Of a DNA stretch of 36,647 bases, positions 21,980 through 29,779 are shown one piece after another (within the stretch, counting starts at the first letter, position 1; each line of letters begins with the position of its first letter). A model generated the notes under the pieces. The model ran no database searches. It was not told where the DNA came from and was given only the letters and a program-made list of their open reading frames with translations. The stretch is from Terriglobia bacterium (GTDB taxonomy: Bacteria > Acidobacteriota > Terriglobia > Terriglobales > Acidobacteriaceae), in NCBI GenBank assembly GCA_020073565.1, contig JAIQEY010000054.1, forward strand, positions 1 through 36,647, written 5' to 3'. The translations under genes were made by a program, and so were the position numbers.

Positions 21980-24106
21980 ATGCAGCCGTTTAATGAACAG
22001 TTCGACGTCGTCGTAGTGGGTGCCGGCCACGCCGGATGTGAGGCCGCGATGGCCGCCGCCCGCATGGGACTGAAGACTGCCTTGTTCACGCTCAACGTCG
22101 ACCTCATTGCGCAAATGTCATGCAACCCCGCGGTCGGCGGCATCGCCAAAGGACACCTCGTCCGCGAAGTCGACGCCCTGGGCGGCATCATGGGCGAAAT
22201 CACCGACGCGGTCGGAATCCAGTTCCGTCTGTTGAACACCTCCCGCGGCCCGGCCGTCTGGTCGCCGCGAGCCCAGTGCGACAAACAAGCCTACCGACTG
22301 AAAATGCGCGAGGTGCTCGAGTCGCAGCCGAACCTCAAGATCAAGCAAGCAGAAGTGGCGGATGTGATTGTGGAAGAGCTCTCAGCTGTCAGCTCTCAGC
22401 TGTCAGTGAAAACCGGAACCACTGAGAACTGGGAACCGAGAACTGGGAACTGCGTTCGCGGCATTCTCCTACGCGACGGCCGCCGCGTCTCCGCGGGCGC
22501 CGTCATCATCACCACCGGGACATTCCTCAACGGCCTCATCCACTGCGGGGAGCAGCAGTATCCTGCAGGACGTTCCGGCGAGCCCCCCGCAGTTCTGCTG
22601 GGCGAGGCGCTTAAGAAACTCGGTTTGCGCGGATGCCGCCTCAAGACCGGCACGCCCCCGCGGCTGGACGGCCGCACCATCGACTGGTCAAAGTTCGAGG
22701 AGCAACCCGGCGACGCCGATCCAACGCCCTTCAGCTTTCGCACGAAGCAGGTCGCACACCACGGCCGGCAGGTGCCATGCTACATCGCGTTCACCACCGA
22801 AGAAACGCACCGCATCATCCGCGAGAACGTACACCGCTCGCCGATGTACAGCGGACAGATCCAGTCCATCGGCCCCCGATACTGCCCTTCGATCGAAGAC
22901 AAGATCGTCAAGTTTCCCGACAAACTCACGCACCAGCTTTTCCTCGAACCCGAGGGCCTGAACACCCACGAAATCTACGTCAACGGCATGAGTACGTCGC
23001 TGCCAATCGACGTGCAGTTGGCGATTCTCAAGTCCATTCCCGGGCTCGAAGACGCCGAGATGATGCGTCCCGGCTACGCTATCGAGTACGACTCGATCGA
23101 CCCAACCGAGCTGAATCGCACCCTGGAAACGAAGAAGATCGCCGGTCTGTTTCTCGCCGGTCAGATCAACGGAACGTCCGGCTACGAAGAAGCCGCGTGT
23201 CAGGGAATCATGGCGGGTATCAATGCCGCGCTGAAAGTAAAGAACGAAGCGCCGCTGGTGCTCGATCGCACCGAAGCCTACACGGCCATCCTGATCGACG
23301 ACTTGATCTCCAAAGGCACGAACGAACCCTACCGCATGTTCACCTCGCGGGCCGAGTTCCGCCTCCACCTGCGCATCGACAACGCCGACCGCCGCCTGAC
23401 GCCGCACGGCCGCAGAGTGGGCCTGATCTCAGACGCGGCATGGGCCGATTTTCAAGCCAAGCAGCAACGAATGGAGGGGATGAAGCGGCTACTGGAAAGC
23501 ACAAAGCTGACGAGCGCAATGCTCGAACAGATCGAAAGTGCTGCGCCAGCCCCGGAGGGGCGATCGAGTTTAGCCGAGCGCTGCAGCGCTGGGAACGTCG
23601 GCAGTTCCGAACAAGTCCCGGAGGGACGGCCCTCTCAACTGGCCGATACTCTTCGTTCCACGATCGGCCAGCCCCTGGCACAGGTTCTCAAGCGCCCGGA
23701 AATTTCCATCGAGCAACTCGTCCCCGCGCTGCGCGGGGTCTACCCCGGTTTTTTTGAACGATCTTCCTCTGCGAACTCTGCGTTCTCTGCGGTTCATCTT
23801 TCTTCCGAAGTCCGCAACGAACTCAAGTCCATCGAGACCGAAATCAAGTACGCCGGCTACCTCGACCAGCAGGAGCGCGCCATCGATCGCTTGAAGAAGG
23901 CCGAGCAGCGCCGTATTCCGCACTGGTTCGACTACCGCGCGGTCAGCGGGCTATCGCGTGAGATGCAGGAGAAGCTCCTCAAGATCCAACCCCAAACACT
24001 CGGCCAAGCCTCGCGCATCCCCGGCGTCACGCCGGCGGCTGTCTCGTTGGTCAACGTCTATATCGAGATCCAGGGTCGGCGGCGCGAACAGGCTGCCACC
24101 CTCTAG
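21980..24106 (+). CDS. mnmG: tRNA uridine-5-carboxymethylaminomethyl modification enzyme MnmG
   Basis: 708 aa, a FAD enzyme that with MnmE modifies the wobble uridine of several tRNAs. The FAD motif GAGHAGCEAA, CNPAVGGIAKGHLVREVDALGG (read in two parts), SGQIQSIGPRYCPSIEDK, LEPEGLNTHEIY, GQINGTSGYEEAA and SRAEFRLHLR are all intact. The family is usually about 620-650 residues; the excess comes from three low-complexity, repeat-derived insertions at about residues 134-158, 521-555 and 593-608, all between conserved blocks and all in frame. ATG 21980 gives the canonical N-terminus; ATG 21899 adds 27 unlike residues. mnmE is not in the window. Confidence 0.94.
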   Translation: MQPFNEQFDVVVVGAGHAGCEAAMAAARMGLKTALFTLNVDLIAQMSCNPAVGGIAKGHLVREVDALGGIMGEITDAVGIQFRLLNTSRGPAVWSPRAQCDKQAYRLKMREVLESQPNLKIKQAEVADVIVEELSAVSSQLSVKTGTTENWEPRTGNCVRGILLRDGRRVSAGAVIITTGTFLNGLIHCGEQQYPAGRSGEPPAVLLGEALKKLGLRGCRLKTGTPPRLDGRTIDWSKFEEQPGDADPTPFSFRTKQVAHHGRQVPCYIAFTTEETHRIIRENVHRSPMYSGQIQSIGPRYCPSIEDKIVKFPDKLTHQLFLEPEGLNTHEIYVNGMSTSLPIDVQLAILKSIPGLEDAEMMRPGYAIEYDSIDPTELNRTLETKKIAGLFLAGQINGTSGYEEAACQGIMAGINAALKVKNEAPLVLDRTEAYTAILIDDLISKGTNEPYRMFTSRAEFRLHLRIDNADRRLTPHGRRVGLISDAAWADFQAKQQRMEGMKRLLESTKLTSAMLEQIESAAPAPEGRSSLAERCSAGNVGSSEQVPEGRPSQLADTLRSTIGQPLAQVLKRPEISIEQLVPALRGVYPGFFERSSSANSAFSAVHLSSEVRNELKSIETEIKYAGYLDQQERAIDRLKKAEQRRIPHWFDYRAVSGLSREMQEKLLKIQPQTLGQASRIPGVTPAAVSLVNVYIEIQGRRREQAATL
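22379..22455 (+). repeat. Repeat-derived in-frame insertion 1 in mnmG
   Basis: Tandem CTCAGCTGTCAG units followed by tandem GAGAACTGGGAAC units, about 25 extra codons (AVSSQLSVKTGTTENW...). The word structure is unlike the flanking coding sequence. Confidence 0.75.
23537..23640 (+). repeat. Repeat-derived in-frame insertion 2 in mnmG
   Basis: About 35 codons built of CCCCGGAGGGG, AGCGCTGCAGCGCT and GTCCCGGAGGGAC palindromes. The last word recurs after selD near 18237. The encoded PEGR motif appears twice. Confidence 0.75.
23757..23806 (+). repeat. Repeat-derived in-frame insertion 3 in mnmG
   Basis: About 16 codons read from CTCTGCGAACTCTGCGTTCTC, a tandem CTCTGCG word, giving an SSSANSAFSA stretch absent from usual MnmG. 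Confidence 0.6.
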
Positions 24107-24164
24107 CAGCCTGGCTGCGGTGCCGAGCGCGCGAATGACACACCGAGCGCCTCTGACGTATCAC

Positions 24165-24641
24165 TCATTTCTTGGGCCGGATAGTGATGGTCTCGACATT
24201 ACTAGTGGCTGGTGTGGGGTAGGCATTCGCCGCCCAAATCTTGTAGACGCCTGGTTGGGGAAAAACAACCTGCCGTTCTCTCACTCCGCTCAGAGCGCTC
24301 TCCGCCGCGTTGGGCAGGCTGAATCGCGCGACATTGGGGGGATCGGTCTGCCAATGCACATTGGCCTGGACATCGTCCTCCACGCCGGGAGGACTCTTCA
24401 GATAGAATGTTGCCCCCTCGGAAACCTCGCTGCGTTTTACCTGCCGCCAGGGACCACTGGTTCTGGATGCTTTGAGTGGAATCCACTCCCCAGCCGTTGC
24501 CTCCGCGGGAACCACGATCTTCACGGTGCAGGCATAGCTCTCTGCCGGAATGAAAACCATCTCGTCAGTCTTTTTCGAACAACTGCACAACACCATTGGT
24601 CCGAGGAGGAAGAGCAACTGGACGAACCTTCGCGTTCGCAT
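24165..24641 (-). CDS. Putative lipoprotein, unknown
   Basis: About 158 aa from ATG 24641 (ATG 24662 also possible). The N-terminus MRTRRFVQLLFLLGPMVLCSC is a lipoprotein signal with lipobox VLCSC. The rest looks like an Ig-like beta-sandwich (VKIVVPAEATAGEW, VVFPQPGVYKIWAANAY). No family recognised. It lies about 100 bp after the TlpA-like gene on the same strand. Confidence 0.65.
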   Translation of the reverse strand: MRTRRFVQLLFLLGPMVLCSCSKKTDEMVFIPAESYACTVKIVVPAEATAGEWIPLKASRTSGPWRQVKRSEVSEGATFYLKSPPGVEDDVQANVHWQTDPPNVARFSLPNAAESALSGVRERQVVFPQPGVYKIWAANAYPTPATSNVETITIRPKK

Positions 24642-24744
24642 TCGGGCTATGCCTCGAGGCAATCAGACGGGTGGTCTCAACCGCATCCTGCCATCTGAAC
24701 GCTATGATACTTCGGCCCGCGTAAAGGCCACCGATCGAAGCGGG

Positions 24745-25686
24745 TCAGCGAGCCACCACCTTCTGCAAGGAGGATCGCAACTCATCGTAGGAGAGCGCCC
24801 CTGGATGATACAGCGCCACTTGCCCTGCGCGATTCAGCACGACCAGCGTTGGTGTAGTGCTCGCCCCGTAGGTTTTGAAATTCTGCTGGCTCAGCGGCAC
24901 GGCCATGTCCAGCAAACCGGCGTAATACCGCTGGCGAACGGATTCTATATAAGCGCGTTCCTGCGTCGGCGAAGCATCGGCCCCTTGCGCCGCGTAGCCA
25001 TAAAGCTGGGTTGGACCAATCACCACCAGCCCGGCTGGCGCGAACTCCTGCCGTAAGCGCGCGATGATCGGGACCTCGGCCTTGCAGTCCCCGCACCAGT
25101 GCGCCCAGAAGAACAACAGCACCGGAGACCCCTTCAGCGATGCCAGCGCCGGCGGCTTTGGTCCCAGATACTGCACTGTCTGCAAGGGCGGCGCCGCTCG
25201 ACCGACCAGAGACAGCAGGTTGAGATTTTTCTGCAGCCGCGGCCCAATTGAAGTGGTCCCGTAGCGCACCAAGGCCGACCGCAGCAAGGCGACCGCCTGC
25301 GACTGTTGCCCTCTTTCCGCCATCCCCTGCGCCAGCACCTCATACGCCGCCCCCAGCGCGAGCGGCAGGTGCGGCTCAGCGTCCAGCTTGCGTTTGGTCA
25401 GTTGCTGTTCGCAAAGTTTGCGTGTTTCCCCGGCATAACCTGTGGCCTGGGTCCACTGCTTCATCCCGGCCGCTTCGCGCGCCATCCACGACAGCGCTTC
25501 AAGATATTCCGGAGTGACGCCGCGCTGGCTCTTGTAGCTGCGAAGCTCCGACTCCGCTCCCGAAAAGTCGCTCCCAGCCAACCGATTACGGACGTCGCCC
25601 ACCAAGTCTCCCTGGCCAGCCAGAGGGGCAACCGAGACCAGAAGTCCTGCCAAAACCAACCCTATCTTCCCCACACGAAAGTTCAT
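24745..25686 (-). CDS. Exported TlpA-like thioredoxin-domain protein with helical N-domain
   Basis: 313 aa. Signal peptide (1-24), a helical TPR-like region (about 30-160) and a TlpA/ResA-type thioredoxin domain (about 165-313). The active site is C198-G-D-C201 (FFWAHWCGDCK) and the cis-Pro loop is TTPTLVVL. It should act outside the cytoplasm as a thiol-disulfide reductase; the partner is unknown. The CGDC active site is less common than CPxC. The start is ATG 25686. Confidence 0.85.
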   Translation of the reverse strand: MNFRVGKIGLVLAGLLVSVAPLAGQGDLVGDVRNRLAGSDFSGAESELRSYKSQRGVTPEYLEALSWMAREAAGMKQWTQATGYAGETRKLCEQQLTKRKLDAEPHLPLALGAAYEVLAQGMAERGQQSQAVALLRSALVRYGTTSIGPRLQKNLNLLSLVGRAAPPLQTVQYLGPKPPALASLKGSPVLLFFWAHWCGDCKAEVPIIARLRQEFAPAGLVVIGPTQLYGYAAQGADASPTQERAYIESVRQRYYAGLLDMAVPLSQQNFKTYGASTTPTLVVLNRAGQVALYHPGALSYDELRSSLQKVVAR

Positions 25687-25785
25687 AACTTGACGATGAA
25701 TCAGGCTTTAGAAAGTTGCAACCCGATGCCTCCGATCCCCGATTCCAGAAGCCTTACCTCCGTAACCGCAGAATCTGATAGCTAT

Positions 25786-25814
25786 TTGACGGAGTGACAG
25801 GTAGAATGTAGCTG
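25786..25814 (+). promoter_or_regulatory. Possible cspA promoter and long leader
   Basis: TTGACG (25786-25791) with 17 bp to a weak TAGCTG (25809-25814). An alternative -10 is TAGAAT (25802-25807). Either leaves a leader of about 100 nt before cspA, as is common for cold-shock genes. Confidence 0.35.
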
Positions 25815-25924
25815 CGTTTGATCTTTGCGGTTGTAAGCAGTACCCCGCTCTACAGCGTGACCTGCCTGCACTATCCAGCGAGCTTCAGCGCATATTTCAA
25901 CACAAAAGGAACACAAGCAACACC

Positions 25925-26125
25925 ATGGAAACAGGAACAGTAAAGTGGTTTAACGATGCCAAGGGCTATGGATTCATCAGCCGCCAGAACGGCGAGGACG
26001 TTTTCGTCCACTTCTCCGCCATTCAGGCCAACGGCTTCCGCAGCCTTCAGGAAGGTCAACAAGTTCAATTTGACGTCGTGAAGGGCCCCAAAGGCTGGCA
26101 AGCAGAGAACGTCAAGGGCGTCTAA
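25925..26125 (+). CDS. cspA: Cold shock protein
   Basis: A 66-aa single cold-shock domain that binds single-stranded RNA/DNA as a chaperone. RNP1 (KGYGFI) and RNP2 (VFVHFSAI) are intact and the length is standard. AAAGGA lies upstream of the ATG. It has a long leader and a strong terminator, so it is monocistronic. Confidence 0.96.
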   Translation: METGTVKWFNDAKGYGFISRQNGEDVFVHFSAIQANGFRSLQEGQQVQFDVVKGPKGWQAENVKGV

Positions 26126-26150
26126 GCCACACCCAAAATTCGAAAAAAAA

Positions 26151-26177
26151 GGCGACCGAAAGGTCGCCTTTCTCTTT
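26151..26177 (+). terminator. Rho-independent terminator of cspA
   Basis: GGCGACC (26151-26157), loop GAAA, GGTCGCC (26162-26168), then TTTCTCTTT, preceded by an A-run. It could work in both directions. Confidence 0.9.
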
Positions 26178-26266
26178 GCCCACGAGCCTCTGTGACCCTC
26201 CGTGACCTCAGTGGTTAGTCCGGCCTCTGCCATCTCATTTACAATCTCGTTCTGATTGGAGAAAGC

Positions 26267-26752
26267 ATGCCCCTCAAGGTTGGCGATCCTGCCCCCGAGT
26301 TCGAGCTTCCAGCCGTAGCGGGCGAAAACAAAATCACTATCCGCTCCCGCGACTATCTCGGCAAACAGCACTTGGTCGTCACCTTCCACCCGCTCGACTG
26401 GACTCCGACTTGAGCCAGCCAGGTTCCCGAACTCGATGCCCGCCGCAAAGAGTTCGAGGCGCTCCATGCCCAGGTTCTGGACATCAGTGTAGATTCCATC
26501 CCCAGCCACGTGGCGTGGCGCGAGAAAGAAATTGGTCCCGTCCAGGTCCCGCTCTGCGCTGACTTCTATCCTCATGCCGAAGTCACTAGCAAATTCGGCA
26601 TTCTCCGCGAAGGCCCGCCCGTTCCAGGTATCAGCGAGCGCGCCGCCTTCATTATCGACAAGAATGGAAAGATAGCATTCGCCAAGGTCTACGGCATCAG
26701 CCAACTGCCCGACATGGCAGAGCTGATACAAGCCCTTCGCCGGCTCCAATAG
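26267..26752 (+). CDS. Selenocysteine-containing AhpE-like peroxiredoxin (Sec49 by in-frame TGA)
   Basis: 161 aa when TGA 26411-26413 is read as Sec. A peroxiredoxin reduces H2O2 and organic peroxides. The active-site motif PxxxTxxC reads P42-LDW-T46-PT-U49, so Sec replaces the peroxidatic Cys. R125 (SERAAFIIDKNG) is the conserved activating Arg. The body resembles mycobacterial AhpE (DFYPHAEVTSKFGI). C97 is a possible resolving thiol. ATG 26267 has TTGGAG 5 nt upstream and a TACAAT box at 26240-26245. Standard gene calling would see only fragments, for example from 26510. A cysteine-to-stop pseudogene is the alternative, but the frame is intact on both sides. Confidence 0.88.
26411..26456 (+). 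promoter_or_regulatory. Candidate bacterial SECIS element in the peroxiredoxin gene
   Basis: CGAACTC (26428-26434) pairs perfectly with GAGTTCG (26450-26456). Inside, GC (26438-26439) can pair with GC (26445-26446) around the loop CCGCC, which begins 26 nt after the TGA. This distance fits known SelB-binding hairpins; the loop guanine pattern is less typical than in selD. Confidence 0.6.
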
Positions 26753-26833
26753 CGGCTGGCGTTGCACGAGAACACCCGACGGCCTAGCACCTCCGTGACT
26801 TTAAAGGTAGGTTCGGCCGCCCGACAATACGAT

Positions 26834-29332
26834 ATGCCGAAGCCGCTGCGGGCCCCCTGCCAAGATTCCAGTTGGTCTTTTGTTTACAATAGGTTATCTA
26901 AGGTTGCTCCTTTCCGTCTTCCAGTCGAACTCGCGTTGGTGGTCGCGCTCTTGCTCGCATTGACTGCCTGCGGCGGGCTGGCCTCAAATTCCCAGCCCGT
27001 AACGCCCGCTCCTACCATTGCCAGTTTCAGCCCGCCCTCGGGAGCCTCGGGCACCTCGGTGACCATCACCGGCACGAACCTGACCGGCGCCACCGCGCTC
27101 GCATTCGGTGGGAAGGCCGCCTCCAGTTTCTCCGTTAACAGCGCGACGCAGATCACGGCCGTCGTTGCCGGCGGTTCGAGCAGTGGAAAAATCAGCGTGA
27201 CCACGCCGGGCGGAACCGCCACCTCGTCCGGCAGTTTTACGGTGATGACCGCCCCGACGATATCGGGCTTTAGCCCAGCGAGTGGCCCGGTTGGCACCTC
27301 GGTCGTGATCACTGGCACGAGCTTCACGGGCGCGACTGCGGTCACGTTTAATGGCAAGGCCGCAGCCAGTTTCACGGTGAGCAACGACACGCACATCTCC
27401 GCTACCGTCGCCAGCGGCACCACGACTGGGACCATTAGCGTAACAACGCCGCTCGGGACGGCAACTTCGACCAGCAGTTTTACGGTGGTGGCGCCTCCGG
27501 CAATTTCCAGCTTCAATCCGGGAAACGGGCCAACCGGGACTTCGGTGGTAATCACCGGCACCAACTTCAGCGGAGCGACTGCAGTCGCATTTAATGGCAA
27601 AGCAGCGTCCAGCTTCGTTGTCAACAGCGCGACGCAGATCACCGCCGTGGTGGCTGCCAGCACAACCAGCGGTAAAATCACCGTGACCACGGCGGGCGGC
27701 ACGGGCACGTCGGCCGGTAGCTTCACCGTGACCTCCACCGGTGCGCTCGACCTCACCATCGAAGGTCTCTACATCACGCAAGCGACGCAGGAGTACCCCA
27801 ACCCCGTAGTGCCTCTCGTCCAGAATCGCAGCGCGTGGGTCCGGGTGTTCGCCAAAGCAAACCAGACCAATTCCGTGGCGCCGCAAGTGAAGGTTGACTT
27901 CATCAATGGAACCGCCACCAACACGCTGATCATCAATGCGGGATCGGGGTCGGTTCCAATCAGCATTGACCCGGCGGACGCGGCAGCATCGTGGAATGCA
28001 GCAGTCCCGGCGGCGTGGATGCAGCCCGGAACGCACGTCACAGCGACGGTGGATCCCACCAACGCGATTCCGGAAGCCGACGAAACCAACAACACGTTCA
28101 CCCAGAACCTCGATGTGCGCAACCTCAAGACGTGGAAGGTTACGCTGATTCCGGTACACACGGCCGATAGCAACCAAGGGGTGGTCACGAACGGAACGCG
28201 TACCGCCAACGACTGGGTGGACTTTGCCAAACGGCTTCACCCAGTGCCTGACGCGATTGATGTCGCGGTCGGGAGCGTGTTCAATACGACGGTCAACGCC
28301 CTGCAGAGCGATGGCACCGGTTGGGACCAGGTGCTGAGCGCGCTCGATGCGAAACGGACCGCCGACGGCGTAGCTGATCGCTACTACTATGGCGCGGTAC
28401 ACACCACCTATGGAAGCGGAGTGGCCGGACTCGGCTATATCGGCTGGCCGGTGGCGATTGGGTGGGACGTCAGCGGCAGCTTCCCCGCGGTGTTCGCTCA
28501 CGAAGAGGGCCACAACTTCAACCGCCCGCACAGCCCGTGCGGTGGCGCCGGGAACCCCGATCCTAACTATCCGTATCCTGGTGGAGTGATCGGCGTACCT
28601 GGATGGGATGTGTTTGCCGCCAGCAACAATCTGAAAGCGGCTTCAACCTATACCGACGTCATGGGCTATTGCTCAACGCAGTGGATCAGCGACTACGTAT
28701 ACGTGTCGGAGCTGACTTTCCGGCAGAACAGTGCGTTCGGGATCATCGGATCTGGGCCCGGTGGGGCCGCAGTCGCGGGAGATGGCCTGCTGATCTGGGG
28801 ACGGATCGAAAACGGCCAGGTCACCCTCGAGCCAGCTTTTCGCGTTCCGGTCAAGAATAACCAGGCGCAATCCGGCCCCTACACCTGGGAAGCGCGCGAC
28901 TCGATTGGTCGTGTACTCGCCAGCGTGAGTTTCGACGTGCACGAGGTGGCGGATGTGCCCGACCCAAGTTCGGTGCAGATGTTCTCCTTCGTGGTGCCGC
29001 TGAAAACCGACGTCATGGCGGCCCTGCAGAGCATGCATATCAAACTGCGGAATCGGGAAATAGCTCAGAAGGCCCAGACCGCTCCAGTTCTGTCCGAAGC
29101 TGATTTGCAGAACATCATCCGAGTGGAAGACCTCCCGGATCACGGCGCGCGGGTCGTCTGGGATGCCACACGGTATCCCGTCGTAATGCTGCGCGACGCG
29201 CTCACCGGAGAGGTTCGCGGCTTCCTGGAAGGTGGCAGTGCTGAAATTGTCGATGCGCCCGGGGAGGTCGAAGTGCATGCTTCTGGTGGTATTCAGACAA
29301 GTTTCATCCGCCACCAGCGCTCGGGAGAGTAG
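26834..29332 (+). CDS. Surface lipoprotein with three IPT/TIG domains and a metzincin-like peptidase domain
   Basis: 832 aa. Lipoprotein signal ending LALTACGG (Cys46). Three IPT/TIG beta-sandwiches follow (about 60-138, 140-219, 221-300; each starts with an F(S/N)P and GTSV(T/V)ITG pattern). Next is a CARDB-like domain (about 305-430, PTNAIPEADETNNTF). The peptidase region has HEEGHNFNRPH (H556, E557, H560, H566), a HExxHxxxxxH zinc site, and a met-turn VMGYC (M610). The metzincin Gly is Asn here. A C-terminal beta domain ends the protein. The start is uncertain: the frame is open from 26762, and ATG 26834 gives an unusually long signal peptide. Confidence 0.72.
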   Translation: MPKPLRAPCQDSSWSFVYNRLSKVAPFRLPVELALVVALLLALTACGGLASNSQPVTPAPTIASFSPPSGASGTSVTITGTNLTGATALAFGGKAASSFSVNSATQITAVVAGGSSSGKISVTTPGGTATSSGSFTVMTAPTISGFSPASGPVGTSVVITGTSFTGATAVTFNGKAAASFTVSNDTHISATVASGTTTGTISVTTPLGTATSTSSFTVVAPPAISSFNPGNGPTGTSVVITGTNFSGATAVAFNGKAASSFVVNSATQITAVVAASTTSGKITVTTAGGTGTSAGSFTVTSTGALDLTIEGLYITQATQEYPNPVVPLVQNRSAWVRVFAKANQTNSVAPQVKVDFINGTATNTLIINAGSGSVPISIDPADAAASWNAAVPAAWMQPGTHVTATVDPTNAIPEADETNNTFTQNLDVRNLKTWKVTLIPVHTADSNQGVVTNGTRTANDWVDFAKRLHPVPDAIDVAVGSVFNTTVNALQSDGTGWDQVLSALDAKRTADGVADRYYYGAVHTTYGSGVAGLGYIGWPVAIGWDVSGSFPAVFAHEEGHNFNRPHSPCGGAGNPDPNYPYPGGVIGVPGWDVFAASNNLKAASTYTDVMGYCSTQWISDYVYVSELTFRQNSAFGIIGSGPGGAAVAGDGLLIWGRIENGQVTLEPAFRVPVKNNQAQSGPYTWEARDSIGRVLASVSFDVHEVADVPDPSSVQMFSFVVPLKTDVMAALQSMHIKLRNREIAQKAQTAPVLSEADLQNIIRVEDLPDHGARVVWDATRYPVVMLRDALTGEVRGFLEGGSAEIVDAPGEVEVHASGGIQTSFIRHQRSGE

Positions 29333-29340
29333 CTTTCGAA

Positions 29341-29368
29341 ATGGAGAGCCGGGCGTCCCCGTCCGGCT
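29341..29368. repeat. Palindromic repeat related to 11591-11620
   Basis: ATGGAGAGCCGGGCGTCCCC followed by GTCCGGCT, the same flank and layout as 11591-11617 with an imperfect palindrome. It lies between two converging genes. Confidence 0.55.
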
Positions 29369-29400
29369 GAAGGCCAGACGCTGGTCCCTCAGCGTGGGAT

Positions 29401-29766
29401 TCAGTCTCTTGTTTTCAGGAATGAGACCACAAATAGCGCCCCGAGCAATCCGTCCACTGCAGCAAAGGTGAGATCGGACGAATGCAGGCGGTGCTGCAGG
29501 TACAGAACACCAAGCGTGCCGGCGTAGCCGAACTTTTCAACCACACAGGCGATCATGAGGGGCCGGAAGCGCACCGGGTTGGTGGCGATGATCAGGAACG
29601 TGATCTGCCACGCCAGGCCAACTCCGACAAAGCCGTAATAAAAGCCGGGATGCGTGATGGGCGGTGGGTCCTGCCGGCCAATCTGGTCGAATAGGAAATA
29701 CAGCGGGGTGAGCACCAGGATGCCCCAGATCCCCGCAATCCAGAAAACAATCTTGGTGAATCTCAT
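29401..29766 (-). CDS. Four-helix membrane protein, unknown
   Basis: 121 aa with four hydrophobic helices (about 5-27, 43-62, 68-90, 100-117). The short polar loop RQDPPPITHPGF follows helix 1. It starts 13 bp after the tldE stop, so it is probably in the tldD-tldE transcript. I recognise no function. ATG 29766 is the natural start; the frame upstream is antisense-like overlap with tldE. Confidence 0.7.
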   Translation of the reverse strand: MRFTKIVFWIAGIWGILVLTPLYFLFDQIGRQDPPPITHPGFYYGFVGVGLAWQITFLIIATNPVRFRPLMIACVVEKFGYAGTLGVLYLQHRLHSSDLTFAAVDGLLGALFVVSFLKTRD

Positions 29767-29779
29767 GGAACGTCTCGCG

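Noticed and set aside
22633..23757. A 374-codon plus-strand frame inside mnmG
   Set aside because: Frame-shifted reading of mnmG; Arg/His/Pro-rich product typical of GC-rich shadow frames.
25871..26767. A 298-codon minus-strand frame across cspA and the peroxiredoxin
   Set aside because: It is the antisense of two well-supported plus-strand genes. Its product matches nothing, and it is open mainly because the GC-rich codon pattern leaves few stops.
26984..28531. A 515-codon minus-strand frame opposite the TIG lipoprotein
   Set aside because: Repetitive Arg/His/Gly-rich antisense translation of the TIG repeats; no start context or domain.
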